From Aurantimonas sp965217685 (GTDB lineage: Bacteria; Pseudomonadota; Alphaproteobacteria; Rhizobiales; Rhizobiaceae): a DNA stretch of 64,000 bases. A program made the position numbers and the translations under genes. This document shows, piece by piece, positions 29,741 through 40,017 of this stretch. Location: assembly GCA_965217685.1 (NCBI GenBank), contig CBDCIZ010000003.1, positions 2,294,001 to 2,358,000 on the forward strand, read 5' to 3'. The first letter of the stretch is position 1, and each line of letters opens with the position of its first letter. The notes beneath the pieces are model-generated. The model had not been told where the DNA came from, ran no database searches, and saw nothing but the letters and a program-made list of their open reading frames with translations.

Positions 29741-31396
29741 TTACGATCCCCTCATGGTCTTCAGGACGGCGACGAGACCGGCGGTCGAGCCGTCCTGATC
29801 CTGCGTGCCGGTTTCTCCGGTGACGACGGGCTTGAGGCCCGTGGCGAGCTCCTTGCCGAGTTCGACGCCCCATTGGTCGAAGGCGTTGATGCCGAACAGC
29901 GTGGCTTCGACGAAGACGCGGTGCTCGTAAAGCGCGATCAGCCGGCCGAGCGTCGCCGGATCGAGTGTGCGGTACAAGATGGTGATCGACGGCCGGTTGC
30001 CGGCAAACACCCGGTGCGGCGCGATGCGTTCGGCGTCCTCGACCGAGCGTCCGGCATCGAGAAGCTGCTGCCTGGCTTCATCGAGCGTGCGCCCGCGCAT
30101 TAGAGCCGCGCCCTGGGCAAGGACGTTGGCGAGCAGCAGATCCTGATGGTCGTGCATCGTGGAGGCTTCGTGCGCGACGGCGCCGGCCAGAAACTCGACC
30201 GGCACCGTGTCGGTGCCTTGGTGCAGAAGCTGGAAGAAGGCATGCTGACCGTTGGTGCCGGGCTCGCCCCAGGCGACCGGTCCAGATACGGCGACCGGGT
30301 TGCCGTCGAGATCGACGCTCTTGCCGTTCGATTCCATGTCGAGCTGCTGGAGATACGCCGGAAAGCGCGACAGCCGCTGATCGTAGGGGATGATCGCCCG
30401 CGTCGGATAATGGCAGGCGACGCGGTGCCACCAGCCGACCAGGCCGAGAAGCACCGGCAGGTTCCTGGCCAGCGGCGCCGTCTTGAAATGCTGGTCGATC
30501 TCGCGCGCGCCGGCGAGGAACTCGCGGAAGCGGCTGGCGCCGATGGCGATCATGATCGACAGGCCGATCGCCGACCAAAGGGAATACCGCCCGCCGACCC
30601 AATCCCAGAAGCCGAAGATGCGGTCTTTCGGGATACCGAAATCGGCGACCTTGTCGAGCGCAGTGGAGACGGCGGCGAAATGCCTGTCGACGCCGCTCTC
30701 GCCGAGCGCCTCGACGATCCAGCGCCGCGCCGTCGCGGCGTTGGTCATGGTTTCGATGGTGGTGAAGGTTTTCGACGCGACGATGAACAGCGTCGTTTCC
30801 GGGACGATGTGCTTCAGCGTGTCCGCGATGTCGGCGCCGTCGACATTGGAGACGAAATGGCAGCGCGGTCCGTCGTGATAGGGAGCGAGCGCCAGCGTCG
30901 CCATGGCGGGGCCGAGGTCCGAGCCGCCGATACCGATGTTGACGACATCGGTGATCGCCGTGTCGCGGGCCCCCGTCGCCGAGCCGCTGCGGATGTCTTC
31001 GGCAAACGCGCTCATCGCCGACAGCACATCCTCGACGGCGCCGCTGACCGGGTCCTTGCCGGCCCTGTAGCCGTCAGCCGGCTTGCCGCGAAGCGCCACA
31101 TGCAGCACCGAGCGATCCTCGGTGGTGTTGATCTTCTCCCCGGCGAACATCGCATCGCGGCGGCCCTCGAGATCGGCGGCGCGCGCCAGACCGAGAAGTC
31201 CATCGAGGCTGTCGCGGTCGATCGCGGTCTTGGAGAAGTCGAGGAAAACATCGCCGAGCCTCGCGGAAAACGCCTCGAAGCGGTCGGGATCGGCCGCGAA
31301 CAGCGCCTTGATGCCGGCGCTCCTGGCCTTGTCGGCCCGCTTGGTGAGCGCGACGACGGCAGCTTCGCGGTTTGTTGGGGAAGGGGTCTCACTCAT
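29741..31396 (-). CDS. pgi: Glucose-6-phosphate isomerase
   Basis: This 551-residue enzyme interconverts glucose-6-phosphate and fructose-6-phosphate. The family signatures VNIGIGGSDLGPAMA, FIVASKTFTTIETM, FWDWVGGRYSLWSAIGL and the C-terminal ALYEHRVFVEATLFGINAFD are all present. ATG 31396 follows AGGACGAAC. It heads the minus-strand run pgi-glgP-glgC-glgA-pgm-glgX, placing the branch point from glycolysis to glycogen at the front of the cluster. Such a position is less usual than a stand-alone pgi. Confidence 0.96.
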   Translation of the reverse strand: MSETPSPTNREAAVVALTKRADKARSAGIKALFAADPDRFEAFSARLGDVFLDFSKTAIDRDSLDGLLGLARAADLEGRRDAMFAGEKINTTEDRSVLHVALRGKPADGYRAGKDPVSGAVEDVLSAMSAFAEDIRSGSATGARDTAITDVVNIGIGGSDLGPAMATLALAPYHDGPRCHFVSNVDGADIADTLKHIVPETTLFIVASKTFTTIETMTNAATARRWIVEALGESGVDRHFAAVSTALDKVADFGIPKDRIFGFWDWVGGRYSLWSAIGLSIMIAIGASRFREFLAGAREIDQHFKTAPLARNLPVLLGLVGWWHRVACHYPTRAIIPYDQRLSRFPAYLQQLDMESNGKSVDLDGNPVAVSGPVAWGEPGTNGQHAFFQLLHQGTDTVPVEFLAGAVAHEASTMHDHQDLLLANVLAQGAALMRGRTLDEARQQLLDAGRSVEDAERIAPHRVFAGNRPSITILYRTLDPATLGRLIALYEHRVFVEATLFGINAFDQWGVELGKELATGLKPVVTGETGTQDQDGSTAGLVAVLKTMRGS

Positions 31397-31487
31397 GTTC
31401 GTCCTGCCTGCCGGTGGCGCTCGAAGGTGAGCATTTGCCCAATAGCAGCCTTTAAGTTCGTTGTCTCTTTCGCGGAGTTCGACCCGA

Positions 31488-32849
31488 TCAGTCGATGGTC
31501 ACGGTCTTGGCATTCATGAACTCGCGAATGCCCTCGGACGACAATTCGCGGCCATAGCCGGATTTCTTCACGCCGCCGAAGGGCAGGCGCGGGTCGGAGG
31601 CGGTCATGCGGTTGATGTGGGTGCCGCCCTGGTCGAGGTCGCGGATGAAGCGCTCCTGCTCCTTCGGTTCGTTGGTCCAGACCGAACCGCCGAGGCCGAA
31701 CTCGCTGTCGTTGGCGAGATCGATCGCGTCGTCGACGGATTTGATCTTGAAGAAGATCGCGCACGGCCCGAACAACTCATCGCGATAGGCGGGCGCCGCT
31801 TCCGGCACCTCGGCGAGGATCGACGGCTGGAAGAAATAGCCGTCGCCCTCCGGCGCGTTGCCGCCGGTGACGAGCTTGGCGCCGGCTTTCACCGACCGAT
31901 CGACCTGGGACGCGAGGTCATCGACCCCGGACTTCAAGGCGAGCGGACCCATGCCGGTGCCCTCTGCCATCGGGTCGCCCAGCGTGATCGCCTCGACGGC
32001 CTGCGTGTAGCGGCGTAGATAGTCCTCATAGACTTCGGCGTGAACGATGAAGCGCTTGGCGGCGATGCAGCTCTGGCCGTTGTTCTGCATGCGCGCGGTG
32101 ACGCCGACGGACACCGCCTTGTCGATGTCGGCCGACGGCATGACGATGAAGGGATCCGAGCCGCCCAGTTCCAGCACCGTCTTCTTGATTTCCGACCCCG
32201 ACGTCGCGGCGACCGCGGAGCCGGCGCCCTCGCTGCCGGTCAGCGTCGCCGCCCGCAGGCGGGAATCCTTCAGGATGCCCTCGACCTTCTTCGACGAGAC
32301 GATCAGCGTCTGGAACACGCCCTGCGGCGCGCCGGCGGCGAGAAACACCTTCTCGATCTCCAGCGCGCATTGCGACACGTTCGAGGCGTGCTTCAGGACG
32401 CCGACATTGCCGGCCATGATCGCCGGCGCGGCAAAGCGCAGGCACTGCCAATAGGGGAAATTCCACGGCATGACCGCCAGCACCGGGCCGATCGGCAGAT
32501 AGGCGACGAAATTCCTGCCCGCCGGTCCCTCGCGCGTTTCATCGGCGATCAGCTTCTCGCCGTTCTCGGCGTAATAGCGGCAGACCCAGGCGCATTTCTC
32601 GACCTCGGACACCGCTTCCTTCAGTCGCTTGCCCATTTCGAGGGTCGCAATGCGCCCAAGCTCGTCCTTGCGCCGCTCCAGTTCGTCGGCGGCCTTCATC
32701 AGAACGTCGGCACGGCGGGAAAAGCTCGAGCGCCGCCAGTCCTTGTAGGCCGCATCGGCATTGGCGAGCGTCCGCTCGATGTCGGCGTCGGTGTGCTCGG
32801 CGAAATCCTCGATGATCTCGCCGTTGTAGGGGTTGATGCTCCTGGGCAT
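31488..32849 (-). CDS. NAD(P)-dependent aldehyde dehydrogenase, succinate-semialdehyde dehydrogenase-like
   Basis: This 453-residue ALDH-superfamily enzyme has the cofactor-site sequence VMPWNFPYWQCLRF, general base Glu in ELGGSDPFIV, and the nucleophile Cys in NNGQSCIAAKRF. Overall it resembles the short SSADH group (GabD/Sad-like), which oxidises succinate semialdehyde to succinate. CGGAGGCGACC before ATG 32849 selects this start over ATG 32870. No GABA transaminase or transporter lies nearby, so the substrate remains an inference. It is separated from pgi by about 90 bp on the same strand and could be co-transcribed with it. Confidence 0.85.
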   Translation of the reverse strand: MPRSINPYNGEIIEDFAEHTDADIERTLANADAAYKDWRRSSFSRRADVLMKAADELERRKDELGRIATLEMGKRLKEAVSEVEKCAWVCRYYAENGEKLIADETREGPAGRNFVAYLPIGPVLAVMPWNFPYWQCLRFAAPAIMAGNVGVLKHASNVSQCALEIEKVFLAAGAPQGVFQTLIVSSKKVEGILKDSRLRAATLTGSEGAGSAVAATSGSEIKKTVLELGGSDPFIVMPSADIDKAVSVGVTARMQNNGQSCIAAKRFIVHAEVYEDYLRRYTQAVEAITLGDPMAEGTGMGPLALKSGVDDLASQVDRSVKAGAKLVTGGNAPEGDGYFFQPSILAEVPEAAPAYRDELFGPCAIFFKIKSVDDAIDLANDSEFGLGGSVWTNEPKEQERFIRDLDQGGTHINRMTASDPRLPFGGVKKSGYGRELSSEGIREFMNAKTVTID

Positions 32850-33129
32850 GGTCGCCTCCGCTCGCTGCATGCCGCCGGCGCTTCAGGGCCGACGTGTTGC
32901 CGCAGGACCTATGGCGCGGGACGCAATTCGAAAGGGTGGGGGCGCGGCAAGACCTGCAAAACTATCGCACGGCGGCACCCCGCGCCCGTCGTTTATTGAG
33001 ACGGGACGACAGGCGAACCGTTCCGGTCGACGGGTTGATGTATCGCGGAGCGAGCAGGTCCGCAGCGCCCGGTTCATGCAAGAACAAAAGGCGAGGGCGC
33101 GATGATGACCGGACCGTCTCTCTGCTCGC
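32850..33129. other. Intergenic region without a recognisable gene
   Basis: These 280 bp between the aldehyde dehydrogenase start and the tamB stop show no ORF with family-like sequence and no clear terminator. They should hold the aldehyde dehydrogenase promoter, but no convincing -35/-10 pair was recognised. Confidence 0.5.
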
Positions 33130-36100
33130 CTAGAACTCGCCTTCGTAGAACACGCCGACCTCGCCGCCGCCCGTCGCCGTCACCGCGCCACGGGCCTTCA
33201 GGCCCTTGCCGAGGTCGAGGTCGATCGACGCGCGGCCGGTGGAATCGACGCCGAGATAGGTTCTGTCGTTGAGGTATTTGCCGACGCCGACCGCGGTCTG
33301 GCCGTCCGCCGTCGTCTTGATGTCGATGTCGTCGACGCCGATCTGCGAGCGCAGGTTTTCCAGAAGCCCGGTCGAGCCGCCCACGCCGGCGAGCGAGGCC
33401 GCGGCCTCGGCGAGCTGGGCGATCTGCAGCGGCGACAGGTTCGACGTGCCCTGGTTGAAGATCAGCCGGGCCAGCACCTCGTCCTGGGGCAGGGCCGGGT
33501 TGGACGAGAAGGTGAAGCTCGGGTCGGTCGCGGGCCCGGTGACCGCGATGAACACCGTCGTGTCGCCGGCCGTCGATTCGGCGAGCAGATCGAGCGTCGG
33601 GATCAGGCCGCCGGAGAAGCTCAGGCGGCCACGGGTAAAGTTGAGGCGTTTGCCGAGGATGCCGAAGCGACCGCGTCTGAGGTCGAAGCCGCCAACGATG
33701 TTGGGAGAGGCGGCCGAACCGGTGACGCGGATCGAGCCGCCGAGTTCCAGATCGAGGCCACGACCACGCACGAAGACGCGATTCGGGGCGTTGAAGGTGA
33801 GGTCGAGATTGATGCCGCCGCCGGCGCTCGCGCCCTTGCCGCGATTGGGGTAGAGTTCGCGCTGCTGCTGATACACCGCCGGCTTGGCGTTGCGGTGGGT
33901 GACGTCGATGCGCGCCAGCGAGCTCGGCAGCTTCTCCGGGACGAGGATGTTGATCTCGGACGCGTTGATCGCACCGGCCAGCGTCGGCGTGCCGGTGAGG
34001 GGCCCGGTGAGGGTCAGATCCGCCGAAAGCTGCGCGCCGATGAGTTCGCCGTCATTGTAGCGGCCGTTGATCAACTGCACCTTGATGTTCGCCGGAAAGC
34101 CGTTGTTCAGCCCGACGGTGCCCGACGCCTGCAGCGTGCCGCCGGCCGCGAGCTGGCCGGAGAAGTTCTGGATGCGGGCCTGCTGGCCGGCCAGCGCGAT
34201 GGTCGCGTTGATGTTGCGAATCGCGAGGTTGAAATTGGTGTCGGTGAACTGCGCCCCGGCCGTCGAGATGGTGCCGGTGACGTTGGGCGCGGTCGCTGCG
34301 CCGTTGACCCGTGCGTCGACCCGCACCGTGCCCTGCACCGATCGTCCGCCTTCGGCGAGGATGCGATTGGCGAGCGACAGCGGCGCCGTGCCGTTGAGGG
34401 CCAGGTTCAGCTGCGGCGTACCGGCGATGTTCACCGAGCCGTTGGCCGAAAAGTCGAGCCCGCCGCCGGTCAGCTTGGTGTTGGTCGTGGCCACCTTGTT
34501 GGCGAACCGGCCGGAGGTGGTGATGCCGAGCGCGCCGACGCCGGCGGCGCGGGTCTGCTGGATCGACACGCCCGAGGCGCGGATGTCGTAATTAACCGAC
34601 GGGTTGGACGGCGAGCCGGTGGCGCGCACCGACCCGTTGATCGTCCCCTGGGGCGCGATGCCGGAGGCCGCGGCGCTGGCGATCGAGGCGGGGAGGGCGT
34701 TGATGTTGGCCGTAACGTTCAAGGCGTTCGGGCTGACCGTCCCGTTCGCGGTGATCGTGCCGCCGCCGACGGTGACGCGGGCGTTGGCAAGGTTCAGCGT
34801 GTCGCCGGCATAGGTGCCCTGGGCGATCGCGGCGAGCGCCGGTGCGCCGGCCGCGCGGCTCTGGGCGACGGAGACGCCCGAGGCCGAGATGTCGAAGCGG
34901 GCGTTGGGCGCCGAGATCGAGCCTGTGGCCGTCGCCGTGCCGGACAGCGTGCCCTGCGCGCCGAGCCCGTCGACAAAGCCGTTGGCGAGGCCGACCGGCA
35001 GCTTGTCGATCTTGACGTCGACGTCGAGGTTCTGCCCGACGGTGCCGGACGCCCTGAGCGAACCGTTGCCGACCTGCACATTCGCCTTGTCGATCGTCGC
35101 CGTGCCGCTTGCGTAGCTGCCGGCCGCGTCGAGGCTCAAAGGTGCGGTGCCCGACTGGGCGATCTGCCGCGTCGTGATGCCCGAGCCGGTCAGGTCGAAC
35201 CGCGCCTGCGGGTCTGAGAGCGAGCCGGTGGCGGTGGCCGTGCCGGAGATCGTGCCGCGGGCGTTGAGGTCGGGCACGAAGCCGTTGGCGAGGCCGACCG
35301 GCAATTGGCGCAGATCGACCTTGAGGTCGAGGGTCTGGCCGACGGTGCCGGCGGCCGAAAGCGACCCGTCGCCGACAGCGACGTCGGCCCGCTGGATCGT
35401 CGCCGTGCCGGAGGCGTATGAGCCGGCCGCATCGAGAGTCAGCGGCGCGACGCCGGATTCGGCGACCTGCCGGGTGGTGATGCCGGAGCCGGTGAGGTTG
35501 AACACGGCCTTCGGGTCCGAGAGCGAGCCGGTCGCCGTCGCCGAACCGGAAATCGTGCCCTTCGCGCCGAGGTCATCGACGAAGCCGTTGGCGATGCCGA
35601 CCGGCAACTGCCTGAGATCGACCTTGATGTCGAGGGTCTGGCCGACGGTGCCCATGGCCGACAGCGAGCCGTCGCCGATATTGACGTTGGCGCGCCGGAT
35701 CGTCGCCGTGCCGTTCCCGTAGGAGCCGGCGGCGTCGAGATTGAGTGGCGCGACGCCCGACTGGGCGACCTGTCGGGTGGTGATGCCGGAGCCCGACAGG
35801 TCGAAAACCGCCTGCGGGTCGGACAGCGTGCCGCTCGCCGTCGCCGAGCCCGAGATCGTGCCCTCGGCGCCCAGCCCCTCGACGAAGCCGTTGGCGAGAC
35901 CGACGGGCAGCTTGTCGAGACTGGCCTTGAAGTCGATGGTCTGGCCGATCGTGCCGCTGGCGTTCAGCGACCCGTCGCCGACCTTGAGGTTCGCCTGGCG
36001 GATCGTTGCTGTCTTGTTGGCGTAAGCGCCGTCGACGGCAAGCGTCAGCGGCGCGATGCCCGACTGGGCGATCTGGCGCGTGGTGATCCCCGTGCCGGAG

Positions 36101-39100
36101 AGGTCGAACTGCGCCTGCGGGTCCGAGATCGAGCCTGTCGCCGTGCCGTTGCCGGAGAGCGTGCCCTCGGCGCCGAGGCCGGAGACGAAGCCATTGGCGA
36201 GACCGACCGGCAGCTGGTTCAACGCGAGCTTCAGGTCGAGGGTCTGGCCGACCTGACCGGAGGCCGTCAACGAACCGCCCTTGCCGTTCGCCCCGACGTT
36301 CACCTGGGCATTCTGAAGGTTCAGCGTGCCATCGGCGTAGCGGCCGTCGGCAACCAGCGTCAGCGGGTCGATGCCGCCATCGGCGATCGCCTTGGTGGTG
36401 ATACCGGTGCCCGAGAGGTCGAACTGGGCATTCGGGTTCTGCAGCGTGCCGGTCGCCGTCGCCGAGCCGGAGATCGTGCCGGACGCGTCGAGGTTCGGCA
36501 CGAAACCGTTGGCGAGACCCACCGGGATCTGGCTCATGTCGACCTTCAGGTCGAGATCCTGTCCGACCTTGCCGCTCGCCCGCAGCGTGCCGTCGCCGAC
36601 ATTGACGACCGCGGTCTGAAGATTCGCCGTCTTTTCGGCATAGGTGCCGGCCAGACGCAGCGTCAGCGGGGCGATGCCGCTGTCTGCGATCTTTTGCGTG
36701 GTGATGCCCGAGCCGGAGAGGTCGAAGGTGGCGTTCGGATTGCCGAGCGGGCCGGTCGCCGAAGCCGTGCCGGAGATCGTGCCGGTGGCATCGAGGTTCG
36801 GCACGACGCCATTGGCGAGGCCGACCGGGAAGTTGTCGACCTTGACGCTGACGTCGAGGGTCTCGCCGACCGTGCCGGTGGCCGACAGCGAGCCGTCGCC
36901 GACGTCGATATTGGCCTCGCTTATGGTCGCGGTCTTGTCGGCATAGGAACCGGCGGCCTTGAGCGTCAGCGGCTGGATGCCGGCCGATGCGATCTGCGGC
37001 GCGGTGATGCCGGTGCCCGACAGGTCGAAGGTGGCGCTCGGATCGGCGCGCGGACCCGTCGCCGTCGCCGTGCCGGAGATCGTGCCCTCGGCATCGAGGC
37101 CGTCGACGAAGCCGTTGGCGAGCGCCACCGGCACCGCGTCGAGCTTGACGTCGAGATCGAGCTGATCGCCGACCGTGCCGGTTGCGACGATCGATCCGTC
37201 GCCGAGGTCGATGTTGCCGGTGGCGAGCGTCAGGACATTGCCCACGTAGGAGCCGGCGAGCTGCGCCTGGATCGGCGGCACGTTGGCGGTGCGCGACTGC
37301 GAGACGGCGAGGTCTTTGGCCGAGATGTCGAACCGCGCATCGGGGCTTGCGGCCGTGCCGGTGACGGTCGCATTACCCGATATGGTGCCGGCGGCGGCAA
37401 GGCCAGGCACGAACGGATTGGCGGCGGCGGCGGGCACATTCTCCAGTTTTGCCGTCAGGTCGAGATTCTGGCCCGACGTGCCGCCCAGCGCGATCGAGCC
37501 GTTGCCGACCTTGAGGTCGAGGCCGGAGAGGGTGGTCGTGCCGCCCGAGATGCTGACCCGGGCTTCGTTCTGAAGCGCGACGGCCGCGTCGGGGATCGCT
37601 GCCGTCAGCTTCGAGAGCATCAGCAGCGTCGCGTTGGGCTCGAAGGTCGCGGAACCCGCCAGCGACACCGGCACGCCGTTGACGGTCGCGTCGGTGGTCA
37701 GCCCGGTGCCCTGGTCCTGTTCGGTCAGCGCCACCTCGAGGTTGGTAACGGCAAGGCTCGTGGCGTTGATGGCGCTGGCCGTGACGGTGCCGGTGGGTTT
37801 GGGAATGCCGAGATAGTCGGCGACCGAAAGGTCGATCCTGGCGCCCTGCAGCGTGTTGCCGGCAACCGACAGGCTGTTGCCGTTCAGCTGAACGCCGGCG
37901 ACCGGTGTCTTGTCCGGCTTGACCGAGAGATCGATCGCGCCCTTGACGTCGCCCGAGGCGTCGAGACCGCCGAGGGCCGCCAGCGGGCCGATGTCGTCGA
38001 CGTTGACGTCAAGCGTGCCGATCGGGGCGAAGGCGTCGGTGAGACGCAGGTCGCCGGTGATGGCGTTCGGGCCCTGACGGATGGCGATGTCGGAGATGCG
38101 GCGCTCGCCACTGTCGAGGGTCGCGATCTTGGCGTTGCCCGACAGAGGCTGCCCGTCGAGCGTGCCGGTGATCGCCACCGAACCGTTGGGTGAGGCGGGG
38201 TTCAGACTGCCGCGCGCCTCGACCTTCAAATCGGCGAGCTTGCGGCCGTTGATCGACAAGCCATTGCCGTCCAGGGTGAGGTCGACGTCGGGCTTCTCGA
38301 CGGGGCCGGACGCTTTCAGTGCGAAATTCGCCGAGCCGGCGAGCGTCGAGCTGAGGCTGCTTGCCTGCTGCAACTGGCCGGTGATGTCTGCCGACACGCC
38401 GCCATCGGCGAGCGCAGCGTTGCCGTTGACGGTCAGGCCCTGGCTGGTGAGGGCGAGATCGTTGACCGCGATCGTCGTCTGCGGCGAGCGGGTGAAATTG
38501 CCCTTCAGCGACACCGTGTCGCCGGCGATCGGGATCGCGGCCGCCGAGAGCGCGTTGGTCTGCACCGTGGTGTCGACATTCAAGTCGAAGACCGAAAAGT
38601 TGAGCGTCGCGGTGCCGTTGAGGGCGATCTCGGCCGTGCCGGTCTTGGCCGTCGACGGGTTGAACTGCAGCCCGTCATTGGTCAGCGCGCCGTCGACGGT
38701 GATGGTCACCGGCCCGTCGAGCAAACGGTTCTGGATGCCCTCCGGCGCGTCGACCTTCTGTGCCGCGAGCACGATCTTCAGCGGCCCTCTGGCGGATTTC
38801 ACATCGAAGCCCTGGCTCGTCACATCGGCGCTGACGCCCTGCGCCTGGTATTCGCCATAGCCGCCCGCTGGCATTTTGGCCGAGACGGCGACGTCGGCGT
38901 TGGTCAGCGCGCCCTTCAGCGTGCCGTTGAGGGACGCGATCTGCAGGCTCGTCCGGGTCGGCGGCGTGCCGAGCGAGAAGGGGATCGGATTGCCGTCGCG
39001 CGAAGCCAGCGCCAGCGTCAGGTCGTTTTGCGCCCCGTCGAGGTCGAGCGTGCCGGTCGTCGTCAGTTGCACCGCATCGGAGGCAAGCTGGCCCTGGCTG

Positions 39101-40017
39101 ATGGCGTAGGTGCCGTCGTTCTTCATCAGGAGCTGGACGTCGAGATTGGCCCCGCCCTGGACGTAACGCGAATACTGCTCGGGCACGAAGCGTTGCGCCG
39201 CGACCATCAGCGAAGCCGAGACCTCTCGCCCCTGATCGGTGTCGTTGGTGCGCGCCGTCAGCATCGCCGCCTGCTCGCCGCCGACGTCGAGCTGGCCGTT
39301 CGCCATGTAGTTGGACAGGGGACCCGAGCCCTTGATCGTCAGATTGACGGCCGGGCGGTCCGGGATGTCGAGCAGTGTCGCGACGAGGCCGCCCGCCGGC
39401 TCGCTGGCGTTGACGTCGAGGGTCAATTGGTTCTGCGCCGGGGCATAGGCGATATCGAGCGCGATCTGGCCGGGCTGATCGATGCGATCGATGTTGGCCT
39501 TCACCGACAGATTGGTCGGGTCGCTCGACAGGTTGAGGCTGGCGTTCATCTTCAGCCGCGCCCGTGTGCCGGCAATCGCCTCCCCCAGCACGAACTCCTC
39601 GATGGCGAAGGTCTTGATCTGCGCCGAGATCGACGGCAGCGAGAAGCCGCCGCCGGACGAATCGGTTGCTGCCGGCGGCTGTCCGGTCGGCAGGCGTTCG
39701 AGAATGATCTGGCCGGCGGTGAGGTTGTCGATCGAGACGTTCGAGCGGATGAGACCGAAGGGCGACCAGTCCATGGCGAGGTTCTTCGCCGTCAGGAACA
39801 CGCCCTGCGGATCGGAGACGGTGACGTTCTCGATGCGGATGTCGCCGGTGAGAGCACCCGAGAGGCCGTCGATCTTCACCTTCATCGTGTCGGTCGAGAC
39901 GAGGTTCTCGATCTGCGTCGCCAGGAACTGCTGGGCCTGCGCCGGCTTCGTCGATACGGTCGCGACGAGGCTCGCGGCAAGTAGTAAGAGCGAGGCGAGG
40001 TGCGAGAAAACTCTCAT
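33130..40017 (-). CDS. tamB: Translocation and assembly module protein TamB, with ten-fold internal repeat
   Basis: This 2295-residue AsmA-like/TamB protein is anchored at the inner membrane by an N-terminal hydrophobic segment (HLASLLLLAASLVATVS). It spans the periplasm as a beta-taco groove, and with TamA supports insertion of outer-membrane proteins and phospholipid movement. The N-terminal VKIDGLSGALTGDIRIENV and the conserved C-terminal TamB domain (IRVTGSAASPNIVGGFDLRR, LNFTRGRLSFSGG, DEVLARLIFNQG) are clear. E. coli TamB is about 1260 residues; this one is almost twice as long, mostly through ten tandem units at residues 861-1876. Its start codon overlaps the tamA stop by one base (TGATG), so the two are translationally coupled. 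Confidence 0.93.
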   Translation of the reverse strand: MRVFSHLASLLLLAASLVATVSTKPAQAQQFLATQIENLVSTDTMKVKIDGLSGALTGDIRIENVTVSDPQGVFLTAKNLAMDWSPFGLIRSNVSIDNLTAGQIILERLPTGQPPAATDSSGGGFSLPSISAQIKTFAIEEFVLGEAIAGTRARLKMNASLNLSSDPTNLSVKANIDRIDQPGQIALDIAYAPAQNQLTLDVNASEPAGGLVATLLDIPDRPAVNLTIKGSGPLSNYMANGQLDVGGEQAAMLTARTNDTDQGREVSASLMVAAQRFVPEQYSRYVQGGANLDVQLLMKNDGTYAISQGQLASDAVQLTTTGTLDLDGAQNDLTLALASRDGNPIPFSLGTPPTRTSLQIASLNGTLKGALTNADVAVSAKMPAGGYGEYQAQGVSADVTSQGFDVKSARGPLKIVLAAQKVDAPEGIQNRLLDGPVTITVDGALTNDGLQFNPSTAKTGTAEIALNGTATLNFSVFDLNVDTTVQTNALSAAAIPIAGDTVSLKGNFTRSPQTTIAVNDLALTSQGLTVNGNAALADGGVSADITGQLQQASSLSSTLAGSANFALKASGPVEKPDVDLTLDGNGLSINGRKLADLKVEARGSLNPASPNGSVAITGTLDGQPLSGNAKIATLDSGERRISDIAIRQGPNAITGDLRLTDAFAPIGTLDVNVDDIGPLAALGGLDASGDVKGAIDLSVKPDKTPVAGVQLNGNSLSVAGNTLQGARIDLSVADYLGIPKPTGTVTASAINATSLAVTNLEVALTEQDQGTGLTTDATVNGVPVSLAGSATFEPNATLLMLSKLTAAIPDAAVALQNEARVSISGGTTTLSGLDLKVGNGSIALGGTSGQNLDLTAKLENVPAAAANPFVPGLAAAGTISGNATVTGTAASPDARFDISAKDLAVSQSRTANVPPIQAQLAGSYVGNVLTLATGNIDLGDGSIVATGTVGDQLDLDVKLDAVPVALANGFVDGLDAEGTISGTATATGPRADPSATFDLSGTGITAPQIASAGIQPLTLKAAGSYADKTATISEANIDVGDGSLSATGTVGETLDVSVKVDNFPVGLANGVVPNLDATGTISGTASATGPLGNPNATFDLSGSGITTQKIADSGIAPLTLRLAGTYAEKTANLQTAVVNVGDGTLRASGKVGQDLDLKVDMSQIPVGLANGFVPNLDASGTISGSATATGTLQNPNAQFDLSGTGITTKAIADGGIDPLTLVADGRYADGTLNLQNAQVNVGANGKGGSLTASGQVGQTLDLKLALNQLPVGLANGFVSGLGAEGTLSGNGTATGSISDPQAQFDLSGTGITTRQIAQSGIAPLTLAVDGAYANKTATIRQANLKVGDGSLNASGTIGQTIDFKASLDKLPVGLANGFVEGLGAEGTISGSATASGTLSDPQAVFDLSGSGITTRQVAQSGVAPLNLDAAGSYGNGTATIRRANVNIGDGSLSAMGTVGQTLDIKVDLRQLPVGIANGFVDDLGAKGTISGSATATGSLSDPKAVFNLTGSGITTRQVAESGVAPLTLDAAGSYASGTATIQRADVAVGDGSLSAAGTVGQTLDLKVDLRQLPVGLANGFVPDLNARGTISGTATATGSLSDPQARFDLTGSGITTRQIAQSGTAPLSLDAAGSYASGTATIDKANVQVGNGSLRASGTVGQNLDVDVKIDKLPVGLANGFVDGLGAQGTLSGTATATGSISAPNARFDISASGVSVAQSRAAGAPALAAIAQGTYAGDTLNLANARVTVGGGTITANGTVSPNALNVTANINALPASIASAAASGIAPQGTINGSVRATGSPSNPSVNYDIRASGVSIQQTRAAGVGALGITTSGRFANKVATTNTKLTGGGLDFSANGSVNIAGTPQLNLALNGTAPLSLANRILAEGGRSVQGTVRVDARVNGAATAPNVTGTISTAGAQFTDTNFNLAIRNINATIALAGQQARIQNFSGQLAAGGTLQASGTVGLNNGFPANIKVQLINGRYNDGELIGAQLSADLTLTGPLTGTPTLAGAINASEINILVPEKLPSSLARIDVTHRNAKPAVYQQQRELYPNRGKGASAGGGINLDLTFNAPNRVFVRGRGLDLELGGSIRVTGSAASPNIVGGFDLRRGRFGILGKRLNFTRGRLSFSGGLIPTLDLLAESTAGDTTVFIAVTGPATDPSFTFSSNPALPQDEVLARLIFNQGTSNLSPLQIAQLAEAAASLAGVGGSTGLLENLRSQIGVDDIDIKTTADGQTAVGVGKYLNDRTYLGVDSTGRASIDLDLGKGLKARGAVTATGGGEVGVFYEGEF
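34390..37437 (-). repeat. Ten tandem ~303-bp repeats inside tamB
   Basis: Ten units begin on the minus strand at 37437, 37134, 36831, 36528, 36213, 35910, 35607, 35304, 35001 and 34695. Lengths are 303 bp except the fourth (315 bp, four extra residues) and the last two (306 bp). Each encodes the pattern LPVGLANGFV..L.A.GTISG.ATATG followed by FDLSGSGITT.QIA.SG and GDGSL.A.GTVGQ.LD, cited in parts. Middle units are most alike; the first and the last two are the most diverged, as expected for recent internal expansion. Confidence 0.92.

Noticed and set aside
34390..37437. Regular ~300-bp periodicity considered as a CRISPR or other DNA repeat array
   Set aside because: Units are full coding repeats in frame with no constant short repeat and unique spacers; it is protein-level duplication within tamB.
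36694..38193. Long plus-strand frames opposite tamB showing periodic sequence
   Set aside because: The periodicity is that of the tamB repeats read in antisense; no independent start signals or motifs.
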